Below, piece by piece: positions 22,489 to 29,740 of a DNA stretch of 33,711 bases. The stretch's first letter is position 1. Every line of letters starts with the position of its first letter. The notes under the pieces are model-generated. The model searched no databases, was not told the DNA's origin, and worked only from the letters and a program-made list of their open reading frames with translations. Source of the stretch: an uncultured Bacteriovoracaceae bacterium (lineage in GTDB: Bacteria; Bdellovibrionota; Bacteriovoracia; Bacteriovoracales; Bacteriovoracaceae); the NCBI GenBank assembly GCA_937931205.1, contig CALHBF010000029.1:1-33711 (forward strand), in the 5' to 3' direction. The position numbers and the translations under genes are program-made.

Positions 22489-23681
22489 TGAAAACATTCC
22501 TTTTATTGATCATTCTCACTGTTACTCAAAGTGCATTTGCCCGTAAGTTTGTTGTCGTTGAACGCAGTGAAAGTAACAAGCAAATCTACCAGTCCATTGA
22601 GCTTCAGGATCTGGAAAGCAGCCACTCTTTTGATGGGAAATATTTTAAGATTGTAAAAGGTAAAAGTAATGAGGCGATCTCATTTAATGAGGAAGAGTCT
22701 CTCTTGTTGAAGGCCGCAACGGCCTATTATCATCTCACTCTAGCACGAACATATTTTGCTGATGAAATGAACTCTTCTTATGTCAGAGGATTGGAGAAAG
22801 TCACAGTTCGTTTGGACTTGAGTAATCAGTTCTCTGAGCTCGGTCATTTTGCTCACGATAACAATAGTCCGCAGTTTAACAATGCTCTCACTATTCCAGA
22901 AGGAAGTGGACTTGCTTCTCGAAATATCGGGCCATGGGGCAAAGAGATTTGGTTTCGTCCCAGCAAGAAAGTTCATCTCTCCACGATTGATGTTAAAAAT
23001 ACGAATCATGAATTTGATGGGCTCGCAAAAAGATTCCGTGATCAAATTCATATGCAAACATTTACCCGTTTCTTGAGTCAGCTCGTTTTAACGGCAACTC
23101 AGGATAACTATGTGCTAACAACGGAAGATGCTCTTCGAACAGTGGGAGTCACTCTCTTTTTAGAGCTGGCCTATCGCTCGCAGGATACAGTTAATAGGAT
23201 GTTTACTCGTAAGTGGTACTGGCTGGATTCAGCACTTGTTCCAGAAATTATTTATCACGAGTATTCACATATCGCTCTTTCAGATCATTTAGAGCTGACT
23301 CATTCGACACCTGTGATCGAAGGGATGGCCGATTACTTTGCAGGCAAGATTGCCAAGTCTCCAACGCTTGCTAAAAAAATTAAAAAGTACAATACCTTCA
23401 ATGGGAAAGATGCCCAACGCAAAAATCAATACCGTATGGAGTTTGAAACCAATCAATGGGCCAATACGGATTTTGTCTTTGGTTTATTATGGCAAGTGGG
23501 AGATGTGGTAGGAGATGAGCAAGAACAATTTATTTATGCTCTTCGAAGAGAGGTCACAACTGACTCAACAATAAGAGGTCAATTGGTAGAAGGGATTCTC
23601 AAGACTTGTAAGAATTTGTGTGATGACCCGTTTAATAAGAGAATCCAACTACTTAAACTTCTCCATTTTAAGAAGCTATAA
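22488..23681 (+). CDS. Secreted putative zinc metallopeptidase (gluzincin-like)
   Basis: 397 residues. Signal peptide 1-18 (S-A-F-A-R). The zinc site is H257-E258-Y-S-H261, followed by E-G-M-A-D-Y with Glu278 as the expected third ligand and Asp282 as the supporting residue. H-E-x-x-H plus E-x-x-x-D about 17 residues later is the gluzincin layout. I could not name the subfamily. Periplasmic or secreted; no propeptide is visible beyond the first 190 unassigned residues. Translationally coupled to the preceding gene (TAATG). A predatory or scavenging organism would use such an enzyme for peptide digestion, but cell-wall or self-processing roles are equally open. Confidence 0.72.
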   Translation: MKTFLLLIILTVTQSAFARKFVVVERSESNKQIYQSIELQDLESSHSFDGKYFKIVKGKSNEAISFNEEESLLLKAATAYYHLTLARTYFADEMNSSYVRGLEKVTVRLDLSNQFSELGHFAHDNNSPQFNNALTIPEGSGLASRNIGPWGKEIWFRPSKKVHLSTIDVKNTNHEFDGLAKRFRDQIHMQTFTRFLSQLVLTATQDNYVLTTEDALRTVGVTLFLELAYRSQDTVNRMFTRKWYWLDSALVPEIIYHEYSHIALSDHLELTHSTPVIEGMADYFAGKIAKSPTLAKKIKKYNTFNGKDAQRKNQYRMEFETNQWANTDFVFGLLWQVGDVVGDEQEQFIYALRREVTTDSTIRGQLVEGILKTCKNLCDDPFNKRIQLLKLLHFKKL

Positions 23682-23770
23682 TCTAACGCGTAAAGATTTA
23701 AGAAATATAAACTTGTCTGTTAAAGATTGATCTTGGTAGAAGGAATAAAATTATTTCGCAGGAGGAAAAC

Positions 23771-24346
23771 GTGTTTAAAAGAATCCTTTCAATCATGCTT
23801 GTTTGCGCTGTTTTTACAGTGTCTGCTCAGGCATCTTCAAAGAATGGTCTTAAAACTGCATTTGATGAACTCAACTATGCTCTTACTGTAGAGTGGGATC
23901 AGCAGAATAAAGATTTCTACATTGAACAAATGAAAACGTTCAAAGGTAAAGTTCGTGATCTTCAGGCCCTAGGTCTTTCTAATAAAGAGCTTATTGAATT
24001 TGCAAAAGCTGAAGTAAAAAACAAAAAACTTGCAACTGAGCTTGATACTGCTTTCTCAATGATTTCTCTTAACAAAATGTCTGCAGAAGATGCTTCTGAA
24101 TATCTTGCTGACCTTGTGAAGAAAAGCTACTCAACTGGAGCAAGCTGGAATTCTGATGCTGGTCTTCTCATCGGTGTAGGTCTTCTTCTTGTGATCGTTG
24201 GTGTTGCAGTTGCTGGTGGTGGCGGATCTGGCGGCGGCGGTGGTGTTTACTACTGTACTGACAGATATGTTTGTAACTATGACTGTTACTGGGATCCATA
24301 CTGGGGTCAAACTTGTTATAACGATTGTTACTGGACTTGTTATTAA
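23771..24346 (+). CDS. Secreted protein with Gly-rich helix and Cys/Tyr/Trp-rich tail
   Basis: 191 residues. GTG start with a strong ribosome-binding site (GCAGGAGG, 23759-23766). Signal peptide 1-22 (V-S-A-Q-A). Residues 23-125 are helical and charged, followed by a membrane-like helix of small residues (about 136-152) and a Gly9-type spacer (G-G-G-G-S-G-G-G-G). The last 33 residues hold six Cys with many Tyr and Trp, in repeats such as Y-D-C-Y-W-D-P-Y-W and N-D-C-Y-W-T-C-Y. The architecture suggests a membrane-anchored stalk that displays a disulfide-bonded aromatic knot outside the cell. No family recognised. Followed directly by a terminator, so transcribed alone. Confidence 0.7.
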   Translation: MFKRILSIMLVCAVFTVSAQASSKNGLKTAFDELNYALTVEWDQQNKDFYIEQMKTFKGKVRDLQALGLSNKELIEFAKAEVKNKKLATELDTAFSMISLNKMSAEDASEYLADLVKKSYSTGASWNSDAGLLIGVGLLLVIVGVAVAGGGGSGGGGGVYYCTDRYVCNYDCYWDPYWGQTCYNDCYWTCY

Positions 24347-24349
24347 TAT

Positions 24350-24375
24350 AAAGGGGCCTATCGGGCCCCTTTTTT
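24350..24375. terminator. Bidirectional terminator between the Cys-tail gene and nadD
   Basis: Stem AAGGGGCC / GGCCCCTT with loop TATCG and a T-run (24370-24375). The T-run contains the stop codon of the minus-strand nadD-like gene (24376-24374). The opposite strand gives an A/T-rich tail after the stem, so it can end both convergent transcripts. Confidence 0.7.
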
Positions 24376-25162
24376 ATTTCTGTTCTCTTAGTTTGGTAGA
24401 GGAAAGGGCTTCATGAGGATGATGACCTAAAAAACGAATTTCTAGATTTCTAAAACGCTTGAGCTTTTCTTGCTGCTGATTCTGCTCTTCTTCTCCTTCC
24501 ATGCGTGAGGCCACATAAAGACGATCAAGGGTGCTAAGAAGCTCTTCGGCCTCAAACCACTTCTCAATACTCATCAAACTGTCCATGCCCATTAAAAGCG
24601 CAATTTGCGTGTCAGGAAAGCGTTTTCTTGTAAGTTGAACCCAAGTATTGGTCGGATTCTTTTGAGTCTTTAAAATGAATTCTGGGTTGATCTGGTGAGT
24701 GGTCTGGTCGATCTTAGAATTCAGCTCCGAATAAGTTCCGATAAGGTCAATTTCTCGATGCTCCTTGAAAGGGTTACGATCGGGAAGAATGATGCAGGGC
24801 CTATCTTTGAGAAGATCTAAGCAGGCCTTGTGACCTTCATGCCAAGGATGGAAACTGCCACCAAAAAATATTAATTCATTACTCGGTTGATAAACAAAAT
24901 GGGGAGCCATTTTTTGCAATAGGGAAAAACGCTCTGAATTTGGATAGCGTGAAGCCTCGGTCAGAAGCAGATTTTGTGCCTGATGCTTATTGAGTCTCTT
25001 GATCCAAAAAGCAATGCTCTCACCCTGATGGGACTCACTTTCTTTGAAGCCAAGTCCAAGAAAAGTGAAATCGACTTCACCCTGATGCTCTTGCAGATAG
25101 AGATGATTGTTTTGAATGGAGTAGAGGAAATTTATGGATTCCAAGGAAGTTCCTTTTTCCAT
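24374..25162 (-). CDS. nadD: NadD-like nicotinate-nucleotide adenylyltransferase with N-terminal extension
   Basis: 262 residues. The nucleotidyltransferase domain starts near residue 98, with F-F-G-G-S-F-H-P-W-H-E-G-H (99-111; the family G-S-F-x-P-x-H-x-G-H) and later S-S-T-K-L-R near the C-terminus (the I-S-S-T-x-I-R motif). It adds AMP from ATP to nicotinate mononucleotide for NAD. The first 97 residues are extra: NadD normally begins just before the GSF motif. A ribosome-binding site (GAGGAAGG) precedes ATG 25162, within the sfsA coding region, whereas ATG 24910 nearer the domain has none, so the extension appears real. Overlaps sfsA by 31 bases and ends inside the bidirectional terminator. 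Confidence 0.8.
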   Translation of the reverse strand: MEKGTSLESINFLYSIQNNHLYLQEHQGEVDFTFLGLGFKESESHQGESIAFWIKRLNKHQAQNLLLTEASRYPNSERFSLLQKMAPHFVYQPSNELIFFGGSFHPWHEGHKACLDLLKDRPCIILPDRNPFKEHREIDLIGTYSELNSKIDQTTHQINPEFILKTQKNPTNTWVQLTRKRFPDTQIALLMGMDSLMSIEKWFEAEELLSTLDRLYVASRMEGEEEQNQQQEKLKRFRNLEIRFLGHHPHEALSSTKLREQK

Positions 25163-25827
25163 TCAATGCCTTCCTCAGTAAGTTTGCATTGATAAACATA
25201 AACTTCTACACCAGCTTGATGAGCTTCTTGAAGTAATCTAGCGTACTGAGGATCAATGGTCTGGGCAGCTTTAAAGCTATCCACATCCTCACGTTGAACT
25301 ACATAAACCATGCAAGCACGATGACCCGCTTTTTTAAGTTCAACTAGTTCTCGCAAATGTTTTTGACCGCGCTCCGAAACAGCATCTGGAAACTGGGCCA
25401 GATCATCAAGTTTAAGAGTGACGTTTTTGACTTCGATATAGCAGTCAGGAAGATTTGCATGTCCTTCTAGGAAAAAATCAAAACGAGAAGCTCCTACTTT
25501 TTTTTCAGGAGTTATTTTTTTATATCCTAAAAAAGGTGAAAGAATTTCTGCTTTTAACCACTCTTTAACAAGCTTATTGGCATTGGCCGTATTAACACCA
25601 ATCCAACTGACTCCATTATGAGTCAGTTCCAAAGTGTATTTTAGTTTTCGGGCCGGATTATTTGATTCAGTAACCAGACAAACCCAATCTTCTTCCCAAC
25701 AAGAAGTCATGCTTCCCGTATTAGGAACGTGGGCCACTTCAATCTTGTCCTGAATCAAAATATCGGCCAAAAAACGTTTATAACGTTTTTTTAGAACCGT
25801 AGTGATGGTTGTGCTGTCCCATTGCAT
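25132..25827 (-). CDS. sfsA: SfsA family DNA/RNA-binding nuclease-like protein
   Basis: 231 residues. Family landmarks: R-F-L-A-D-I near the start, H-V-P-N-T-G-S-M, W-I-G-V-N-T, S-R-F-D-F-F, E-V-K-N-V-T-L (catalytic-like E-x-K), F-P-D-A-V-S-E-R-G-Q-K-H and the final G-V-E-V-Y-V-Y. SfsA was named as a sugar fermentation stimulator; the fold is restriction-nuclease-like and true activity is still unsettled. First gene of a two-gene minus-strand unit with nadD. The D/E-x-K residues are intact. Confidence 0.92.
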   Translation of the reverse strand: MQWDSTTITTVLKKRYKRFLADILIQDKIEVAHVPNTGSMTSCWEEDWVCLVTESNNPARKLKYTLELTHNGVSWIGVNTANANKLVKEWLKAEILSPFLGYKKITPEKKVGASRFDFFLEGHANLPDCYIEVKNVTLKLDDLAQFPDAVSERGQKHLRELVELKKAGHRACMVYVVQREDVDSFKAAQTIDPQYARLLQEAHQAGVEVYVYQCKLTEEGIEWKKELPWNP

Positions 25828-25881
25828 ATAAGAAAACCTTTTTTCTCATAGTGCCTAAGGAGTGAGGGGATTGTAAATAAC

Positions 25882-25903
25882 GAGGGCCCCAAAAGGGGCC
25901 CTC
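25882..25903 (-). terminator. Terminator of the tandem secreted-paralogue operon
   Basis: Perfect nine-base stem GAGGGCCCC (25882-25890) and GGGGCCCTC (25895-25903) around AAAA, 15 bases downstream of the last gene's stop on the minus strand. The minus strand continues GTTATTTAC, a weak U-tract. It is G/C-rich and strong in itself; termination efficiency unknown. Confidence 0.6.
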
Positions 25904-25918
25904 AAAAGAAGAATTTAC

Positions 25919-26620
25919 TTAACGGCGTGGACCTGGGCCACCCGGGCGTGGTTGTCCTGGACGAGGTCCTGGGCCTGGACCACCTGGACGTGGTTGTCCT
26001 GGACGAGGGCCTGGTTCAACTCTTGGTGGAGTTGGACGTGGTGCTGGCTCATATCTTGGAGGACGAGGTGCCGGAGCTGGCTCATGTCTTGGTGGACGAG
26101 GAGCTGGTGCCGGATGTCTTGGTGGCATCGGACGTGGTGCCGGTGCTGGATATCTCGGCGGAATAGGGCGCGGAGGAATTGGCGCCGGATATCTTGGTGG
26201 AATTGGTTGTGGAGTTGGTTGCCAGCGACGATCGATAATTGTTGCCATTACTCTTTCAACATAGAGTTCTCCATCAATACGAATAAAAACATCACCAATT
26301 CGTGTTCCTATTGGAAAACGAACCATCGCAGAATTATTAAATCGGCTGAATTCAAGACGTGCAATCAAACGACCATTGGCAATAACTTCCATTCCGCTGT
26401 GACCAGCAAAAGTGTTACCAAGAACTGTGAGTTCAACGATCTCTGTATAAAAACGATCAGCTGGGTAAACACGAAGCCATCCAGCAAGGTCAACGTTATG
26501 AGCGTTAACATATGTTGTTTGGATTGGTTCATCAACTCTACCCATAAATTGGGCAGAAGCCTGGAAAGTGATCATGAGAAGACCCATGAGCATTGCTGTG
26601 AAGGATAATCTTTTTGTCAT
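25919..26620 (-). CDS. Secreted paralogue A: core domain plus 100-residue Pro/Arg tail
   Basis: 233 residues. Signal peptide 1-23 (Q-A-S-A). A core domain at about 28-133 is shared with the two upstream genes: W-L-R-V (48-51), T-E-I (59-61), an I-A-N-G-R-L-I-A-R segment (80-88), F-P-I-G-T-R (102-107) and G-E-L-Y-V-E-R-V (117-124) before R-R-W. The tail (134-233) is Pro/Arg/Ala/Gly only, in repeats such as PRYPAPIPPRP and PRPGQPRPGGPGP, ending P-R-R. It is the longest tail of the three and the last gene in transcription order. Function and family unknown; probably periplasmic or surface-bound through the basic tail. No cysteines. Confidence 0.75.
   Translation of the reverse strand: MTKRLSFTAMLMGLLMITFQASAQFMGRVDEPIQTTYVNAHNVDLAGWLRVYPADRFYTEIVELTVLGNTFAGHSGMEVIANGRLIARLEFSRFNNSAMVRFPIGTRIGDVFIRIDGELYVERVMATIIDRRWQPTPQPIPPRYPAPIPPRPIPPRYPAPAPRPMPPRHPAPAPRPPRHEPAPAPRPPRYEPAPRPTPPRVEPGPRPGQPRPGGPGPGPRPGQPRPGGPGPRR
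25922..26221. repeat. Low-complexity GC-rich tandem repeats encoding the Pro/Arg tail
   Basis: The DNA behind the tail of paralogue A is built of short direct repeats, for example two copies of GGACGTGGTTGTCCTGGACG about 50 bases apart near 25936 and 25986. It is much more GC-rich than the rest of the window. Such arrays expand and contract by slippage, so tail length may vary between strains. Opposite-strand frames through it are Trp-rich shadows. Confidence 0.7.
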
Positions 26621-26705
26621 TTTAGTACTCCGTCTATTGATTACTATTGAGCTGTGTTAAATCACTAATTGTTTCTTTATGTCTACTGTACTTTTCTTAA
26701 TATCG

Positions 26706-27155
26706 TTAACGACGTGGTCTAGGCCTAGGAGGAGTCGGAACCGGCCCTCTGTCAAAGCGACGTTCTCTAATTTGGGCCGTAACGTCTTCAACGTAGACTT
26801 CTCCCGAAACACGAATGAAAAGATCACTGATCTTAGTGCCGAAAGGAAAAATAGCTGAGTGTCTCATGGTCTGACGATTAAACATCATGTGAGCGACAAG
26901 ACGGCCATTAGCAATGATCTCAATTCTTCCACCGCCCATACGATCTAAGCTGTGGCCAGTGATATATAAAGAGCTAATCTCAGTGGTGCGTTCATCAGAC
27001 GGATAAATTCTTAACCATTCACCGATTCTCACATCATGAGCATTCCAATAGGTACGTTGAATCCTCTCATAAACAGTTCGATCCTGTGCTGAAACATTCG
27101 CAGCGAACATGAATAAAGTGAGAAGAAAGAGAGGGAAAGTCATTTTTTTCAACAT
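26706..27155 (-). CDS. Secreted paralogue B
   Basis: 149 residues. Signal peptide 1-23 (V-S-A). The core (about 27-133) aligns with its neighbours: W-L-R-I (47-50), T-E-I (58-60), I-A-N-G-R-L-V-A-H (81-89), F-P-F-G-T-K (103-108), G-E-V-Y-V-E-D-V (118-125) and R-R-F. The tail is only about 12 residues, P-T-P-P-R-P-R-P-R-R, ending in the shared P-R-R. Closer to paralogue A than to C. Its leader (CGGAGT before the ATG) resembles that of A, which points to a fairly recent duplication. Lies 38 bases after paralogue C. Function unknown. Confidence 0.72.
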   Translation of the reverse strand: MLKKMTFPLFLLTLFMFAANVSAQDRTVYERIQRTYWNAHDVRIGEWLRIYPSDERTTEISSLYITGHSLDRMGGGRIEIIANGRLVAHMMFNRQTMRHSAIFPFGTKISDLFIRVSGEVYVEDVTAQIRERRFDRGPVPTPPRPRPRR

Positions 27156-27193
27156 CTAAAAACTCCGTTTACAAAAAGTTAACCTATATGATC

Positions 27194-27661
27194 TTAGCGA
27201 CGAGGAAATCTTGGGTGTTGCCCACGAGGAGGTTGTTGTTGAAACCTGCGCTCTTTAACTATCGCCATAACACGCTCGATGAAAACTTCTCCACGAGTCA
27301 CGCGAATCTCAACTTCATTAACAGTTGTTCCCTGAGGAAGTTGAAAAGTTTGACGAGTATGACGACGGTCAAATCTCATTCTAGCGAAAGGACGATTTCT
27401 AACTCTGATTTCTAATTCTCCCACAAGGTAGCTTTGTCCACTAAGTGAGAGGCTTAGGATTTCTGTGTCACGAACATCAAAACGGCTAATGCGAAGCCAC
27501 CTAGCAAGGTCGATCCCAGAATTCCGAACTAATGTTTGCTGAACTCTCTCATCGAGACGAGTTGTAGGTTCTGGTCTTCTATTATGTTGAGCAAATGCCT
27601 GTGCAGACAGGATAAAAAGAGAAGCGATAAAAAGAATAGCAAGTGAAAGATTCTTTCTCAT
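27194..27661 (-). CDS. Secreted paralogue C
   Basis: 155 residues, first in the row. Signal peptide 1-24 (A-Q-A-F-A). The core (about 36-140) is the most diverged: W-L-R-I (55-58), T-E-I (66-68), I-R-V-R-N-R-P-F-A-R-M (85-95), L-P-Q-G-T-T (108-113), G-E-V-F-I-E-R-V (124-131) and R-R-F. The tail is about 15 residues with Gln, Pro and Arg, again ending P-R-R. Ribosome-binding site AAGGAGA lies about 10 bases before the ATG. Function and family unknown. Confidence 0.72.
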   Translation of the reverse strand: MRKNLSLAILFIASLFILSAQAFAQHNRRPEPTTRLDERVQQTLVRNSGIDLARWLRISRFDVRDTEILSLSLSGQSYLVGELEIRVRNRPFARMRFDRRHTRQTFQLPQGTTVNEVEIRVTRGEVFIERVMAIVKERRFQQQPPRGQHPRFPRR

Positions 27662-28016
27662 GTTGATGAGTCTCCTTAAAAAATCGTTTGCTCAAACTTC
27701 CTGTTCGAATTTAAAAGATAACTTCGCAATTTGAATGCCAATTCATAACTAAATTACTCATATACTGTAATTTCATGCACAAGACGCGCGGCGCAGTTAT
27801 TCCAGAAATATTAATTAGTTGCATCATTGGTGTCAGTTTGAACCAGTGGTGCAAAAAAAGTGGAGTAATAGTGACACTAACACTTATCTTTTGGCACCAG
27901 TTACCGATGAGAATCCCAATCAAGAACTTTAGACAATCGAGTTTCATTTAGGGTAGGATAGGCCCACTTATCCGTCTGAAATGACTCATCTTTTTTTTAT
28001 AACTTAAGGAGTACTT
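27662..28016. other. 355-base intergenic region between paralogue C and gltA
   Basis: Divergent control region. It contains the paralogue C ribosome-binding site, the gltA promoter and ribosome-binding site, and two interleaved short inverted repeats (27828-27836 with 27872-27880; 27847-27852 with 27894-27899) that could form a pseudoknot. A 58-codon plus-strand frame (27775-27951) crosses it, but has no ribosome-binding site and no recognisable product. I see nothing else in it. Confidence 0.5.
27930..27959 (+). promoter_or_regulatory. Likely gltA promoter
   Basis: TAGACA (27930-27935) and TAGGAT (27954-27959), 18 bases apart, with a predicted start near 27966 and a leader of about 50 bases. 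The -35 box is the same TAGACA seen for tonB. A strong ribosome-binding site, TAAGGAGT, precedes the ATG at 28017. Confidence 0.4.
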
Positions 28017-29294
28017 ATGTCTGAAAAGGCTAAACTCGTTCTCGGCGAGAACACTTACGAACTTCCTGTTATCACTGGCACTGAAAATGAAAAGGCCATC
28101 GATATTACCAAACTTCGTGCCCAGTCTGGTTATGTAACACTTGACTCTGGTTACATGAACACTGGTGCATGTACATCTGCTATTACATTCCTTGATGGTG
28201 AGCTTGGTATTCTTAAATACCGTGGTTACTCAATCGAAGAGATTGCTGAAAAATCTTCTTTCCTTGAAACTGCTTACCTTGTTAACTATGGAAAACTTCC
28301 GACTGAAGCAGAAATGAAAGCTTTCTCAGTGAAAGTTGCTTCTTACGATGATGTTCCTGAAGGTATCAAAACTCAAATCAAAGCATTCCCTAAAGATGCT
28401 CACCCGATGGCAGTTCTCTCCTCTAACATCGTTTCTCTTTCTGCTTTCTACCACTCTCTTTGTGCTCAGGATTTAACTCCTGCTCAAAAAGATGAAGCAT
28501 TCGCTCAGCTTATTGGTCAAATCAAAGTGGTATCTGCTTATGCTTACCGCCACTCACAAGGTAAAGAGTTTGTTAAATCTGATAAGTCTCTTGATTATTG
28601 TTCAGACTTCATTCACATGATGACTGGAGACAAGAACGTTTCTCGTGACGTTGCAAAAGCTCTAGACGTTCTTCTTATTCTTCACGTTGATCATGAGCAG
28701 AACTGCTCAACTTCTTCAGTGCGTATGGTTGGCTCTTCTAAAGCTAACATCTTTGCTACCATCTCTGCTGGTGTTGATGCTCTTTGGGGACCACTTCACG
28801 GTGGAGCAAACCAAGCAGTTCTTGAAATGCTTGCTGAAATCAAAGATTCTGGGAAAGACTACAAACAATTCCTTGCTGAGGTTAAAGATAAAAACTCTTC
28901 TTCACGTCTTATGGGATTCGGTCACCGTGTTTATAAAAACTTTGACCCTCGTGCAAAAATCATCAAGGTTGCATGTGATACAGTTCTTAACACTCTAGGT
29001 GTTCAGGATCCTCTTCTTGATATCGCGAAAGGTCTTGAAGAAGTTGCTCTTAAAGATGAGTACTTTGTATCTCGTAAACTTTACCCGAACGTAGATTTCT
29101 ACTCTGGTATTATTTACCGTGCTCTAGGAATTCCTACAAACATGTTTACAGTAATGTTTGCTATCGGCCGTCTTCCAGGCTGGATGGCACAGTGGAAAGA
29201 AATGGTAGAGCAAGACGGTTTCAAAATCTGTCGTCCTCGTCAGATCTACACTGGAGATGTTACAAACAAGTATAAAGACATCAAGTCTCGTTAA
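28017..29294 (+). CDS. gltA: Citrate synthase
   Basis: 425 residues, the hexameric bacterial (type II) citrate synthase size. Condenses acetyl-CoA and oxaloacetate in the TCA cycle. Signature L-H-G-G-A-N-Q-A near residue 261 (catalytic His), M-G-F-G-H-R-V-Y-K (second active His) and the catalytic Asp in N-V-D-F-Y-S-G. The N-terminal beta domain with D-G-x-L-G-I-L-x-Y-R-G-Y is typical. Codon use is biased toward a few codons, as expected for a highly expressed gene. Own promoter and terminator, so a single-gene unit. Confidence 0.97.
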   Translation: MSEKAKLVLGENTYELPVITGTENEKAIDITKLRAQSGYVTLDSGYMNTGACTSAITFLDGELGILKYRGYSIEEIAEKSSFLETAYLVNYGKLPTEAEMKAFSVKVASYDDVPEGIKTQIKAFPKDAHPMAVLSSNIVSLSAFYHSLCAQDLTPAQKDEAFAQLIGQIKVVSAYAYRHSQGKEFVKSDKSLDYCSDFIHMMTGDKNVSRDVAKALDVLLILHVDHEQNCSTSSVRMVGSSKANIFATISAGVDALWGPLHGGANQAVLEMLAEIKDSGKDYKQFLAEVKDKNSSSRLMGFGHRVYKNFDPRAKIIKVACDTVLNTLGVQDPLLDIAKGLEEVALKDEYFVSRKLYPNVDFYSGIIYRALGIPTNMFTVMFAIGRLPGWMAQWKEMVEQDGFKICRPRQIYTGDVTNKYKDIKSR

Positions 29295-29310
29295 TTTTTT
29301 GAACTCACAA

Positions 29311-29338
29311 GGCCCCACATCAAGTGGGGCCTTTTTTT
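29311..29338 (+). terminator. gltA intrinsic terminator
   Basis: Perfect stem GGCCCCAC (29311-29318) and GTGGGGCC (29324-29331) around ATCAA, followed by seven T (29332-29338). Textbook form, about 17 bases past the stop. Confidence 0.9.
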
Positions 29339-29413
29339 CCTACCTCTCTGTAATCCTATCTAAAATATTGATTCTCTCCGATAAAGTTAAAAACTCTAAC
29401 TTGGAGGGAAGTG

Positions 29414-29740
29414 ATGAAGGCTTTTTTCACTCTTCTTGTGCTCTCATGTTCTTTTAGTTCTTTTGCGGTCAGAATCAAGGTTGATGATTGGAAGTATTAT
29501 CTTGATATGGAGAGAAGTTTTCATTTGATTACGCAATCGGTAGAGCAGAAGGTAAGGCTTGATTGTCAGAGCTTCTTACAGGGAATAATGATCGGAGAGT
29601 ATGAAGACACGGCACTTATTATGCTAGATACGCAGACCTGCCAAGATTTGAGTCAGAGAATTCAAAAAAGTATTTCTCGAAATATGTCTCATTGTCTGGA
29701 AGTTGAAGATATTTTGGTAAAAGATTATCGTTGTCGTTAA
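29414..29740 (+). CDS. Small secreted four-cysteine protein
   Basis: 108 residues from ATG 29414; the GTG three bases earlier is also in frame. GGAGG at 29403-29407 supports the ATG. Signal peptide ends S-S-F-A-V. The mature protein of about 90 residues has four cysteines (D-C-Q, T-C-Q, H-C-L, R-C-R), enough for two disulfides, and a Tyr/Asp-rich front. No family recognised. Coupled to the glycerophosphodiesterase gene by TAATG. Confidence 0.65.
   Translation: MKAFFTLLVLSCSFSSFAVRIKVDDWKYYLDMERSFHLITQSVEQKVRLDCQSFLQGIMIGEYEDTALIMLDTQTCQDLSQRIQKSISRNMSHCLEVEDILVKDYRCR

Noticed and set aside
25952..26608. Long plus-strand frame opposite paralogue A, Trp-rich
   Set aside because: It is the complement of the Pro/Arg codon repeats and has no signal or family; the minus-strand gene has a signal peptide and paralogues.
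27775..27951. 58-codon plus-strand frame in the gltA upstream region
   Set aside because: No ribosome-binding site, no recognisable product, and an open frame exists on the opposite strand over the same bases.
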